A stretch of 64,000 nucleotides of DNA, taken from Pedobacter foliorum. Its GTDB lineage: Bacteria; Bacteroidota; Bacteroidia; Sphingobacteriales; Sphingobacteriaceae. A model generated the notes under the pieces. The model saw nothing but the letters and a program-made list of their open reading frames with translations. It did not search any database and had not been told where the DNA came from. Position numbers and translations under genes: made by a program. The stretch lies in the NCBI RefSeq assembly GCF_013266735.1, contig NZ_JABSNU010000005.1, forward strand, positions 1-64,000, written 5' to 3'. Of this stretch, positions 26,013 to 34,491 are shown piece by piece; the first letter of the stretch is position 1; the number at the start of each line of letters is the position of its first letter.

Positions 26013-26818
26013 TAATTTGTTGGACTTAGTAGTGAATTAGGTTTAGCAATTTCTTTTAGCTCACTGAATGGGATAACCAGTTCTGTTGTTCCATATACAT
26101 AAGCCTTAATTTCGTAAGGGTTGTAAAGGAATTTTAAGCCCTGATCAGTAACTGTAAAGTTGTCATTCAGTTTAAAAGTATCTTTTTCAAAGAAATAGCC
26201 GTCTTTTAAGCTTGCAGTAGGGCTAAGCTTTTCATTCTTTCTGAATATTTTTTCGGCTACAGCAGTAAGCTTTGCCATTGAACCCGGTTGAATCAGTGAA
26301 TCTAAAAGGATCTCCTGATGGGTAGTTGGATTGTAATTGATGTAAGTGAATACACTATTAGGGTGTGCACCACCAGAGTAATTCATGTAGATGCTTAGCA
26401 ACGACAAATAAGCCGGTTTTTGTGTAACAACCCTAGCTTTTATAGCTAATATCCAGGTTTGTGGATAATCTTTTTCGGACGTCCTAAAATCATCGTAGCC
26501 TTTTACAAAATCTGCAGCATAGTCGTTGTATGTTTTGTAGTTTTTGCCAGAATCTGCTGTAAGTTTTATTTTACTTTCAACAAACTGATTCACTTTTTTA
26601 TCAGAGAATAACGGGAACACAATAACTGCCTTAGTAGTATCATTCTTTTTATTGATGATTACCGGAGTTTTACTGTAAACTTTTACCGAATCATATTTAA
26701 AAGATAATGAATCTGCGCTCGTTACCAGATTTGTTGTATCGGCGGTGCCATTTGTTTTGTTTTCACTCTGACAAGCAATAAAGCCTATCGCAATTATTAA
26801 AAGCCCTAATTTTTTCAT
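26012..26818 (-). CDS. DUF3298-domain lipoprotein
   Basis: 268 aa. Lipobox GFIAC (Cys16) ends the signal. The domain has the family block SIYMNYSGGAHPNSVFTYINY near residue 150, here read in two parts (SIYMNYSGGAHPN and VFTYINYN), and ends with VIPFSELKEI. DUF3298 domains occur in RsiV-type proteins that bind peptidoglycan-directed ligands such as lysozyme, but no anti-sigma part is present here. Probably an envelope protein; it lies between the GNAT gene (1-bp gap) and the aspartate-kinase gene (1-bp overlap). Confidence 0.8.
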   Translation of the reverse strand: MKKLGLLIIAIGFIACQSENKTNGTADTTNLVTSADSLSFKYDSVKVYSKTPVIINKKNDTTKAVIVFPLFSDKKVNQFVESKIKLTADSGKNYKTYNDYAADFVKGYDDFRTSEKDYPQTWILAIKARVVTQKPAYLSLLSIYMNYSGGAHPNSVFTYINYNPTTHQEILLDSLIQPGSMAKLTAVAEKIFRKNEKLSPTASLKDGYFFEKDTFKLNDNFTVTDQGLKFLYNPYEIKAYVYGTTELVIPFSELKEIAKPNSLLSPTN

Positions 26819-26819
26819 A

Positions 26820-27284
26820 TTACTTTAAGATTTGTTCCTTTGATAAGGACGCATTTAACCATCCCGCCTCTAAGTCGGCAGCGTACTTATTGTAAAAATT
26901 AATTGCCGGTTCGTTCCAGTCCAGAACCTGCCAAACCATACCGTTGTAGTTTTTATCTTTTGCTTCCTGAATAACAGTTTCAAAAAGAAGTTTTCCAACT
27001 CCTTTTCCTCGGCATTCTTCAGTAACAATAAAATCTTCCAGATATAATCGACAACCTTTCCAGGTTGAGTATCTTACATAATATAAGGCAAAGCCGACAA
27101 TCCTGCTGTTATCTTCAGCAACAAAAGCTTTCCATACTTTGTTTTCTCCAAAACCTGCATCTTCAAATTCGGCTATAGTTACGGTTACTTCCTGTGGTGC
27201 TTTTTCATAAAGAGCCAATTCATGAATTAATTCTAATAATCTCGGACAATCTTCTCGCTCAGCAACTCTTATTGTAATGCTCAT
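26820..27284 (-). CDS. GNAT-family N-acetyltransferase
   Basis: 154 aa. The acetyl-CoA loop reads CRGKGVGKLLFETVIQ near residues 95-110, followed by WNEPAINFYNKYAA. The start AEREDCPRLLELIHELALYEK resembles diamine (spermidine/spermine-type) acetyltransferases; substrate not certain. It is in a tight minus-strand operon with the DUF3298 gene. Confidence 0.88.
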   Translation of the reverse strand: MSITIRVAEREDCPRLLELIHELALYEKAPQEVTVTIAEFEDAGFGENKVWKAFVAEDNSRIVGFALYYVRYSTWKGCRLYLEDFIVTEECRGKGVGKLLFETVIQEAKDKNYNGMVWQVLDWNEPAINFYNKYAADLEAGWLNASLSKEQILK

Positions 27285-27354
27285 TCTGTTTTGTAATGTT
27301 TAATTTTTCATTGGGTTTTTATTGTTTTTTATTTGTGATGAAGCTATCAGAAAC

Positions 27355-28053
27355 TTAGTTTTCATTTTTCTTTGCCAGTTTCTGATGGTTCCTTTTACCA
27401 AAAATACTGCTTCCAACTCTTACCATAGTACTGCCTGCTTCGATTGCCAATTTGTAATCGCCCGACATACCCATTGATACTTCCTTAAAGTAATCATCTT
27501 TTCTAAAAAAGCTAACTTTTATCCCGTCAAAAAGCACTTTTAGCTCAGTAAATTCATCTAAAGTCTGTTTCTCAGGAGCGTTATTACTTGCAATTCCCAT
27601 TAAACCTACAATGCGTACGTTTTTAAGAGTAGCAAATTCTTCTGATCTAAGCAGCTCAATTGCTTCATCAAATCCAAGGCCGAATTTGGTGTCTTCATCA
27701 GCAATATAGATTTGTAGCAAACAGTCTATTACTCTTTTATTTTTTAAAGCCTGTTTGTTAATTTCAATCAACAACTTTAAGCTATCAACCGAGTGAATTA
27801 ATTTTATAAATGGGGCAATGTATTTTACCTTGTTGGTTTGCAGATGGCCGATTAAATGCCATTCAATATCTTTAGGTAGTAATGCTTGTTTGTCAACTAA
27901 TTCCTGCACTATGTTCTCTCCAAAAACACGTTGCCCTGCATTGTAAGCTTCCATAATTGCATCCGGTTCCTGATATTTTGAAACCGCAATTAATTCCGCC
28001 TCTGTATTGTCTAATTCGCTTTTATATTTTAATAAGTTATCTGCTATACTCAT
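27355..28053 (-). CDS. YggS-family PLP homeostasis protein
   Basis: 232 aa. Cytosolic pyridoxal-phosphate-binding protein with the fold of alanine racemase domain I. The PLP lysine is Lys26 (AVSKYQ); RVFGENIVQEL, WHLIGHLQTNK and the final MGMSGDYKLAIEAGSTMVR with GSSIFG complete the family pattern. It balances PLP and amino-acid pools rather than catalysing a known reaction. First gene of the run leading to aspartate kinase; 70 bp separate it from the GNAT gene. Confidence 0.92.
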   Translation of the reverse strand: MSIADNLLKYKSELDNTEAELIAVSKYQEPDAIMEAYNAGQRVFGENIVQELVDKQALLPKDIEWHLIGHLQTNKVKYIAPFIKLIHSVDSLKLLIEINKQALKNKRVIDCLLQIYIADEDTKFGLGFDEAIELLRSEEFATLKNVRIVGLMGIASNNAPEKQTLDEFTELKVLFDGIKVSFFRKDDYFKEVSMGMSGDYKLAIEAGSTMVRVGSSIFGKRNHQKLAKKNEN

Positions 28054-28125
28054 TTATCAGTATTTTTGGTAAAAATAAGAACCTTAGCGAACTTTGTCTA
28101 AGAAATAATGATGTTTTAGCGCATA

Positions 28126-28740
28126 ATGAAGAACTTTATATACACAGCCTTCCTTTTATTATTCATTGCAGGCTGTAAGCCGGGTATTCCTTCTGATATT
28201 ATTCAGCCAGATAAAATGGCCTTGGTATTGAATGATATTCACATTGCGGATGCCTATATCACTACCATTCCTAACCTTGATAGCTCAAAAGCCACAGCCG
28301 CATCTTATTATAATGGAATTTATAAGCGATATGAGATAGACTCTGCACTTTATAATAAAAGCATGATTTATTATGCTCAGCACCCTAAGGTATTAGATGA
28401 AATTTATGATAAGGTAACCAAGGGTTTAACAAAGCAGAAAAATGTTTTGGTAAAAGCTGATTCATTGGCGAATGCTAAAATTGCAAAAGCATTGAAAGTA
28501 AAAATGAAGGCAGATTCTGTGAAACGTGTAGATTCCTTAAAAAAGGTTACAGCACCACAGAAAGCCAAGTTTAAAGCAGATTCTTTAAAGAAAGTTTTAG
28601 CAGTTAAAAAGGCTGATTCCATTAAGAAAATAGACTCAACCAAAAAATCTAAAGCTCTTTTGAGAAAGATTAAAAGGAAAAAGAGAGCTGATTCTATAAA
28701 GGCTGCTGAGTTAATTAAGAAGACGATTAAGAAAAAATAA
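28126..28740 (+). CDS. DUF4296 lipoprotein with a KADSxKK repeat tail
   Basis: 204 aa. Lipobox FIAGC (Cys17). Residues about 20-105 match DUF4296 (DKMALVLNDIHIADAY, IYKRYEIDSALYNKSMIYYA). Residues 107-204 are a very basic helical tail in which KADS[L/V/I] followed by basic residues recurs about six times, ending KKTIKKK. The tail may bind nucleic acid, LPS or peptidoglycan, or form a coiled coil. Function of the family is unknown. mutS2 starts 13 bp after the stop. Confidence 0.8.
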   Translation: MKNFIYTAFLLLFIAGCKPGIPSDIIQPDKMALVLNDIHIADAYITTIPNLDSSKATAASYYNGIYKRYEIDSALYNKSMIYYAQHPKVLDEIYDKVTKGLTKQKNVLVKADSLANAKIAKALKVKMKADSVKRVDSLKKVTAPQKAKFKADSLKKVLAVKKADSIKKIDSTKKSKALLRKIKRKKRADSIKAAELIKKTIKKK

Positions 28741-28753
28741 GATAGAAATAGGA

Positions 28754-31126
28754 ATGTTATATCCGGAGAATTGTTTAGAGCGTTTGGGGTTTAATGAGGT
28801 AAAACAGCTTATTTACGCACACTGCCTGAGCCCAATGGGACAGCAGATGGTGAGCAAAATGCAGGTGATGACCAAGTTTGATCAGATTAATAAGTTTCTG
28901 AGACAAACGCATGAGTTTAAAAGTATCCTCGAAAATCAGGAACCACTGCAAATCAGTACATTTTTCGACATAAAGTCACTTGCTGATAAGATCAGGGTTG
29001 AGGGAACTTATCTGGTAGAGGATGAGTTGCATCAAATGTATGCTTCATTGCAAACGGTATTTTCTGTATTGAGGTTTTTTGACGAAAGAAAAGAAATATA
29101 TCCTAACCTGGAAGCTTTGTTTGAACATCTTCCGGTTGAAAAGAATATCCTCAAACGCATAGAGTCTGTATTGGATCCGAAAGGAAAGATAAAACCCAAT
29201 GCTTCAGTGGCGCTTCAAAACATAATTGGTGAAATTGCAAAAGCGGAGCAGGATGTAAGAAAGCGAATGGATTCTATTTACAAGCAAGCTATTAGTAATA
29301 ATTGGGTTGCCGATGGTAGTTTAACTATACGCGATGGCAGAATGTGTATTCCGGTACTGGCCGAAAATAAAAGGAAACTGAAAGGTTTTATTCATGATGA
29401 ATCGGCCAGTGGACAAACGGTATATATAGAGCCTGAAGAGGTGTTCTCGCTAAATAATAAGCTTAGGGATTTGGAGTTTGATAAACGCAGGGAGATTATA
29501 AAGATCCTGATTGCGCTTACCAATGATTTGAGACCATATACGCCATTATTATTATCGTACCATGGCTTTCTAACCAAGTTAGATTTTGTACGGGCTAAGG
29601 CTTTGTTTGCTATTGACGTTGAGGCCGATATGCCTGTTTTAATAAAGGAGGCAAAAACAAAATTGGTAAATGCTCGTCATCCTTTATTGTATCTTTCGTT
29701 TAAGCAGGACAAGAAATCTGTAGTTCCATTGAACTTTCATATTAATGAAAATATGAGGGTTGTATTGGTGTCAGGTCCCAATGCCGGGGGTAAGTCGGTA
29801 TGTATGAAAACTGTGGGTTTACTGCAGTTGATGGTACAATCGGGATTACTGATCCCTGTGCACGAATCTAGTGAGGTTGGTATCTTCGACAATATCTTTG
29901 CCGATATCGGCGATGACCAGTCGATAGAAAGTGATTTGAGTACTTACAGTGCACACCTTACCAAAATGAGATATTTTGTTGCACATGCAACACCTAAATC
30001 TCTTGTGTTAATTGATGAGTTTGGAACTGGTACCGATCCGCAGTTTGGTGGCCCTATGGCTGAGGCTGTGCTTGAAGTATTGAACAATAAAAAAGTAAGG
30101 GGTGTAATTACTACCCACTACTCTAATTTGAAGCTTTTTGCCGGGAATACTCCTGGTCTAGAAAACGCGTCGATGTTGTTTGATAACGACAAAATGAAGC
30201 CTATGTACGTACTGGAAATTGGTAAGCCGGGTAGTTCTTATGCTTTTGAAATTGCGCAAAATATTGGTTTGCAAAAAGAAGTGCTTGAACTGGCAAGAGC
30301 TAAAACCGGAACTAATCAGAACAGAATAGATAGTTTACTGGTTGATCTGGAACGTGAAAAGAAACAGATTTACGATACCAAAGTGAATCTTTCAAATCAG
30401 CAGAATAAAGTAAAAAACTTAGTAGCTGAAAATGAAAAGTTGAAACTGTTCTTGGATGAAAATAAGAAAATACTGATTAAGGAAGCGAAACTGGAAGCTC
30501 AGGCTATCATTAAAAATGCCAATAAGCTGGTTGAAAATACAATAGCGGAGATTAAAGAAAGTAAAGCAGATAAGGTAGTAACTAAAGAACTGAGACAAAA
30601 TCTGCACAGGGAATTGGTTCAGAATCATGTAAAAGAAGAGAAGAAACCTGAAGTTCCGGTAATCAGTAATACGCCTATTGAAGTAGGAGATTGGGTGCAG
30701 CTAAATAATAGCGAAACCATGGGACAGGTGTTAGAGATTAATCGTGATAATCTGGTGGTTGCACTAGGTGATCTGCGTTCGGTACTAAAGAAAAACCGTG
30801 TACAGAAAATCAGTAACAAGCAGGCCAAAAAGGCAGTTCAGAATAATTCATTTACAGGTAGTATTTCTGAAGCAATATCAAGTTTTACGGCCGAGCTAGA
30901 CCTGCGAGGAATGCGTGGCGAAAATGCCTTGCATGAAGTAGAAAAATATCTTGATAAGTCAATTATGCTTGGTTTTCCTTTTATTAAAATTATCCATGGA
31001 AAAGGAGATGGTATTTTAAGGAAACTGGTTCGTGAATATTTAAAGAAATATAGTCAGGTAAACAGGGTAGAGGATGAGCATGCCGATAGAGGTGGCGATG
31101 GCATCACTTATGTTTATTTTAATTAG
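28754..31126 (+). CDS. mutS2: MutS2 family protein
   Basis: 790 aa. MutS-like core and ATPase: Walker A GPNAGGKS near residues 341-348, DIGDDQSIESDLSTYSAH near 388, Walker B LVLIDEFGTGTDP near 416. A long coiled coil follows (about 510-620) and then the C-terminal Smr domain (about 712-790) with LDLRGM and HGKGDG. There is no mismatch-recognition domain I. MutS2 proteins act on branched DNA or on collided ribosomes, with Smr as the nuclease-like part. It starts 13 bp after the DUF4296 gene. Confidence 0.93.
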   Translation: MLYPENCLERLGFNEVKQLIYAHCLSPMGQQMVSKMQVMTKFDQINKFLRQTHEFKSILENQEPLQISTFFDIKSLADKIRVEGTYLVEDELHQMYASLQTVFSVLRFFDERKEIYPNLEALFEHLPVEKNILKRIESVLDPKGKIKPNASVALQNIIGEIAKAEQDVRKRMDSIYKQAISNNWVADGSLTIRDGRMCIPVLAENKRKLKGFIHDESASGQTVYIEPEEVFSLNNKLRDLEFDKRREIIKILIALTNDLRPYTPLLLSYHGFLTKLDFVRAKALFAIDVEADMPVLIKEAKTKLVNARHPLLYLSFKQDKKSVVPLNFHINENMRVVLVSGPNAGGKSVCMKTVGLLQLMVQSGLLIPVHESSEVGIFDNIFADIGDDQSIESDLSTYSAHLTKMRYFVAHATPKSLVLIDEFGTGTDPQFGGPMAEAVLEVLNNKKVRGVITTHYSNLKLFAGNTPGLENASMLFDNDKMKPMYVLEIGKPGSSYAFEIAQNIGLQKEVLELARAKTGTNQNRIDSLLVDLEREKKQIYDTKVNLSNQQNKVKNLVAENEKLKLFLDENKKILIKEAKLEAQAIIKNANKLVENTIAEIKESKADKVVTKELRQNLHRELVQNHVKEEKKPEVPVISNTPIEVGDWVQLNNSETMGQVLEINRDNLVVALGDLRSVLKKNRVQKISNKQAKKAVQNNSFTGSISEAISSFTAELDLRGMRGENALHEVEKYLDKSIMLGFPFIKIIHGKGDGILRKLVREYLKKYSQVNRVEDEHADRGGDGITYVYFN

Positions 31127-31171
31127 GTAAACTTATTTACTTTTAGGGTGTTGTATAAAAAACGACATCCT

Positions 31172-32260
31172 ATGAAGCTTTTAATTGTAAGTCTGTTTGC
31201 GCTCTTTGTAAGTGTTTCTTCCTGCAAGAAAAGCAAATCCGGAGCCTCACAGAATCCTGGCGATGTTACTATTAAAACCAAGGTTTTAGCCGCTGGGCTA
31301 TCCCATATTTGGGAGGTGGTTTACGGCCCGGATCAACAATTGTGGATTACTGAACGTTCAGGTAAAATCAGCAGGGTAAATCCAGGATCAGGGGTAGTAT
31401 CCCCACTTCATACTATTGCCGAAGTGGTATCAAAAGGAGAGGGCGGTTTGTTGGGGATGGTTTTAAATCCCGACTTTCAAGCTAATCCATGGGTATATGT
31501 GGTTTATGATTATGGTTCAAATTATAAAGGAAAGGTAGTTCGGTTTACTTACTCAGATGGTAAACTGAATTCACCTCTTACTATTCTTGATCAAATTCCT
31601 GCAGCATCAATACATAACGGTTCAAGGTTGCTGATTACGGAAGATAAGAAACTACTGATTACAACAGGTGATGCGAGTGATGCTGATAATGCCCAGGACA
31701 TGAATTCTTTGTCGGGTAAAATACTAAGAGTAAATCTTGATGGTTCCATACCTGCAGATAATCCTGTTGCAGGTAGCAGAATATGGAGTTTGGGACATAG
31801 AAATCCGCAGGGTTTGGTAATGGCCAATGGCAAGCTATACGAATCGGAGCATGGTCCCAATAACGATGATGAGGTAAACATTATTCTGAAAGGCAGAAAC
31901 TATGGTTGGCCAGAAGTTGAAGGCTATTGCGATGGCAACTCCGAAAAAGTATTCTGTGCTGCACACAACGTAGTAGAGCCAATTAAAGCCTGGACACCTA
32001 CAATTGCTACCAGTGGTTTAACTTATTATGGTAGTGATTTGATCTCCGAGTGGAAAAACTCTTTATTATTAGTTAGTCTAAAAGCTTCTAAACTAACTCA
32101 GCTACAACTTAATGCTGCCGGCGATAAGATAGATAGTAGTAAAGATTATCTGATAAATGAATATGGAAGGTTAAGAGCAATATGTACCGCGCCAAATGGA
32201 AAAGTATATATAGGCAGTAGTAATGGAGGTGATGATAAAATTCTAGAAATATCGAAATAG
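31172..32260 (+). CDS. PQQ-dependent aldose-sugar dehydrogenase-like lipoprotein
   Basis: 362 aa from the ATG at 31172; an in-frame GTG at 31148 would add eight basic residues before a normal lipoprotein signal (lipobox SVSSC, Cys18). A six-bladed beta-propeller of the soluble glucose/sorbosone dehydrogenase family follows: GEGGLLGMVLNPDF near 92, SIHNGSRLLI near 148, LGHRNPQGLV near 205 and ESEHGPNNDDEVN near 223. These are the conserved PQQ and calcium-site regions. It probably oxidises sugars in the periplasm if PQQ is available; no PQQ synthesis gene is in the window. Confidence 0.87.
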   Translation: MKLLIVSLFALFVSVSSCKKSKSGASQNPGDVTIKTKVLAAGLSHIWEVVYGPDQQLWITERSGKISRVNPGSGVVSPLHTIAEVVSKGEGGLLGMVLNPDFQANPWVYVVYDYGSNYKGKVVRFTYSDGKLNSPLTILDQIPAASIHNGSRLLITEDKKLLITTGDASDADNAQDMNSLSGKILRVNLDGSIPADNPVAGSRIWSLGHRNPQGLVMANGKLYESEHGPNNDDEVNIILKGRNYGWPEVEGYCDGNSEKVFCAAHNVVEPIKAWTPTIATSGLTYYGSDLISEWKNSLLLVSLKASKLTQLQLNAAGDKIDSSKDYLINEYGRLRAICTAPNGKVYIGSSNGGDDKILEISK

Positions 32261-32309
32261 TTTGGTTCTAACATAATTTATAGCATAATTTAGTAACAAA
32301 ACGTTTAGT

Positions 32310-33011
32310 ATGATAAACAAAGTTGTAGCGGGCGCTGATGAAGCGATCAGGGACATAAAAGACGGTAGTACATTAATGCTTGGAGGTTTTGGTTTGTGTG
32401 GAATACCTGAAAACTGCATCACCGCATTGGTAAAAAAAGGAGTTAAAAGACTTACTTGTATTTCAAATAATGCCGGGGTTGATGATTTCGGGATTGGCTT
32501 GATGTTGCAGCAGCGTCAGGTTAAAAAAATGATCTCATCGTATGTAGGGGAGAACGCCGAATTTGAACGTCAGTTGTTAAGTGGTGAGCTGGAAGTGGAG
32601 TTGATACCTCAGGGTACATTAGCCACAAGGTGCATGGCAGCAGGATATGGTATGCCCGCAATTTTTACACCTGCAGGTGTTGGTACTGAGGTAGCAGAGG
32701 GTAAAGAAATTAGAAATTTTAATGGTAAGGATTATTTAATGGAATATGCATTTGATGCAGATTTTGCATTAGTAAAAGCCTGGAAAGGTGATACTGCCGG
32801 CAATTTAATCTTCAGATCTACAAGCCGAAATTTTAATCCTGTTATGGCTATGGCCGGAAAGATCACGATTGCAGAAGTTGAAGAACTTGTTGAAGCGGGA
32901 ACGCTTGATCCTGATCATGTTCATACTCCTGGTGTTTATGTGCATCGCATTTTTCAGGGTGCTAATTATGAGAAAAGAATAGAACAACGTACGGTTAGAC
33001 CAAGAAATTAA
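32310..33011 (+). CDS. scoA: 3-oxoacid CoA-transferase subunit A
   Basis: 233 aa. The alpha subunit pattern is complete: [19 protein letters not shown] near residue 20, [15 protein letters not shown] near 52 and [17 protein letters not shown] near 112. With the B subunit it moves CoA between succinate and acetoacetate (or a similar pair). The B gene starts 5 bp after its stop. The thiolase at 53171 could act on the product acetoacetyl-CoA. Confidence 0.92.
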   Translation: MINKVVAGADEAIRDIKDGSTLMLGGFGLCGIPENCITALVKKGVKRLTCISNNAGVDDFGIGLMLQQRQVKKMISSYVGENAEFERQLLSGELEVELIPQGTLATRCMAAGYGMPAIFTPAGVGTEVAEGKEIRNFNGKDYLMEYAFDADFALVKAWKGDTAGNLIFRSTSRNFNPVMAMAGKITIAEVEELVEAGTLDPDHVHTPGVYVHRIFQGANYEKRIEQRTVRPRN

Positions 33012-33016
33012 CTTTT

Positions 33017-33676
33017 ATGCTCGATAAGAACGGAATTGCGAAACGTATCGCAAAGGAAATTAGAGACGGCTACTATGTGAATTTAGGAATTGGTATTCCA
33101 ACTCTGGTAGCTAATTTTATACCTGATGGAATTAATGTAGTGCTTCAATCCGAGAATGGTTTATTGGGCATGGGGCCTTTCCCATTTGAAGGGGAAGAGG
33201 ATGCTGACTTAATTAATGCAGGTAAGCAAACGATTACTACTTTGCCTGGCTCATCAATATTTGATTCGGCGATGAGTTTTGGAATGATCAGAAGTCAGAA
33301 AATTGACTTAACGATATTAGGTGCAATGGAAGTATCCGAAAATGGTGATATTGCCAATTGGAAAATACCGGGTAAAATGGTTAAAGGAATGGGAGGAGCT
33401 ATGGATCTTGTAGCTTCTGCAAAGAATATAATTGTTGCTATGCAACATGTAAATAAAGCAGGGGAGAGTAAATTATTGCCAAAGTGCTCCTTGCCGCTTA
33501 CTGGAGTAAACTGTATTAGAAAAGTAGTAACGGAACTAGCTGTATTGGATATATTGCCTGAAGGTGGCTTTAAGTTAATTGAAAGAGCTCCGGGAGTAAG
33601 TGTTGATTACATTAAACAAGTTACGGCCGGCAGGCTTTTCGCTGATGACGGTGCACCGGAAATGATATTGGATTAG
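33017..33676 (+). CDS. scoB: 3-oxoacid CoA-transferase subunit B
   Basis: 219 aa beta subunit. The catalytic glutamate is Glu46 in LQSENGLLGMGPFP, and GIGIPTLVANFIPDG precedes it. The late block CSLPLTGVNC, then VVTELAVLDI, is typical. It is the second gene of a two-gene operon with subunit A. A complete copy of the dispersed hairpin repeat begins 54 bp after the stop and may serve as its transcript end. Confidence 0.92.
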   Translation: MLDKNGIAKRIAKEIRDGYYVNLGIGIPTLVANFIPDGINVVLQSENGLLGMGPFPFEGEEDADLINAGKQTITTLPGSSIFDSAMSFGMIRSQKIDLTILGAMEVSENGDIANWKIPGKMVKGMGGAMDLVASAKNIIVAMQHVNKAGESKLLPKCSLPLTGVNCIRKVVTELAVLDILPEGGFKLIERAPGVSVDYIKQVTAGRLFADDGAPEMILD

Positions 33677-33729
33677 TTATGTCTAGTACGATCGTCATGT
33701 TGAATTTACGTAATCGTCATCCTGATATA

Positions 33730-33820
33730 CTGTCGTCATCCTGAATTTATTTCAGGACCTCTCAAGAGAAAGGAAGCCTTGTTGGTGCGAGGTCCTGAAA
33801 TAAATTCAGGATGACGACAG
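33730..33820. repeat. Dispersed hairpin repeat, perfect 32-bp arms, loop inverted
   Basis: Arms 33730-33761 and 33789-33820 are exact reverse complements, the best-preserved copy in the window. The 27-nt loop is the reverse complement of the loop in the copies at 109, 11189, 47185 and 62757. A partial extra GTCATCCTGATATACTG lies just upstream. Confidence 0.85.
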
Positions 33821-33821
33821 T

Positions 33822-33860
33822 GTAAACATAAACAGGCCTATTCGGCCTGTTTATGTTTAC
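33822..33860 (-). terminator. 17-bp hairpin spanning the udk stop codon
   Basis: Arms 33822-33838 and 33844-33860 pair perfectly around TATTC. On the minus strand the first arm holds the last six codons of udk and the stop lies at the loop, so the structure starts inside the coding region. There is no T-tract; a processed or protected mRNA end is as likely as intrinsic termination. Confidence 0.5.
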
Positions 33861-34491
33861 AATATTTTACTTTCAGATCTACAGAGATCTCTTCAGTTAT
33901 TTTAATGATATCCTCAGGTGTATCATGATTGTTGATGATAACCTGATCGCATTGGCCTTTATAAGGCAACAAGAACTCTTTGTAAGCCGGAACCACATGA
34001 TTGTGCCATTTGTAAGTAACATCTTCCTCAGGGTAGCCACGTTCCATACCATCGCGTTTAATTCTGCGATCTAACGCTACAGATTCATCTGCCTCAACAA
34101 AAATTCTATGATCAAGAAGTTGAGCAATTTCTTTAAAATGGAGAATAAAAAGCCCTTCTACAATGATAATTGGTGCAGGGTTAATCTCCAATATTTTGGT
34201 TATTGCCAATGGATTATTAAAGTTGTATTCTTTCTTATAAACAACTTCTCCCTTTATAAGTTTCTTAATATCCAGTAAAAATTGCTGATCATCAATGGTT
34301 GATGGTAAATCAAAGTTGTATAATTTGTTCTCTTCCTGAGTCATTTCACCAGCCGGGATGTAATAATCATCCTGTGAAACTAATGTTACCTCATCATTTT
34401 TAAAATGATGTAGGAAACAATTTAAAAAGAAGGTTTTGCCGGATCCACTACCACCCGCAATACCGATAATAAAAGGCTTATTATTGTTCAT
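33838..34491 (-). CDS. udk: Uridine kinase-like P-loop kinase
   Basis: 217 aa. P-loop GGSGSGKT near residues 14-21, then SQDDYY near 39, IIVEGLFILHF near 109 and RRIKRDGMERGYP near 147, all as in uridine/cytidine kinases of the pyrimidine salvage path. It overlaps the end of the LysM gene by 11 bp, so the two are translated together. The last codons lie in a 17-bp hairpin. Confidence 0.87.
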   Translation of the reverse strand: MNNNKPFIIGIAGGSGSGKTFFLNCFLHHFKNDEVTLVSQDDYYIPAGEMTQEENKLYNFDLPSTIDDQQFLLDIKKLIKGEVVYKKEYNFNNPLAITKILEINPAPIIIVEGLFILHFKEIAQLLDHRIFVEADESVALDRRIKRDGMERGYPEEDVTYKWHNHVVPAYKEFLLPYKGQCDQVIINNHDTPEDIIKITEEISVDLKVKYCKHKQAE

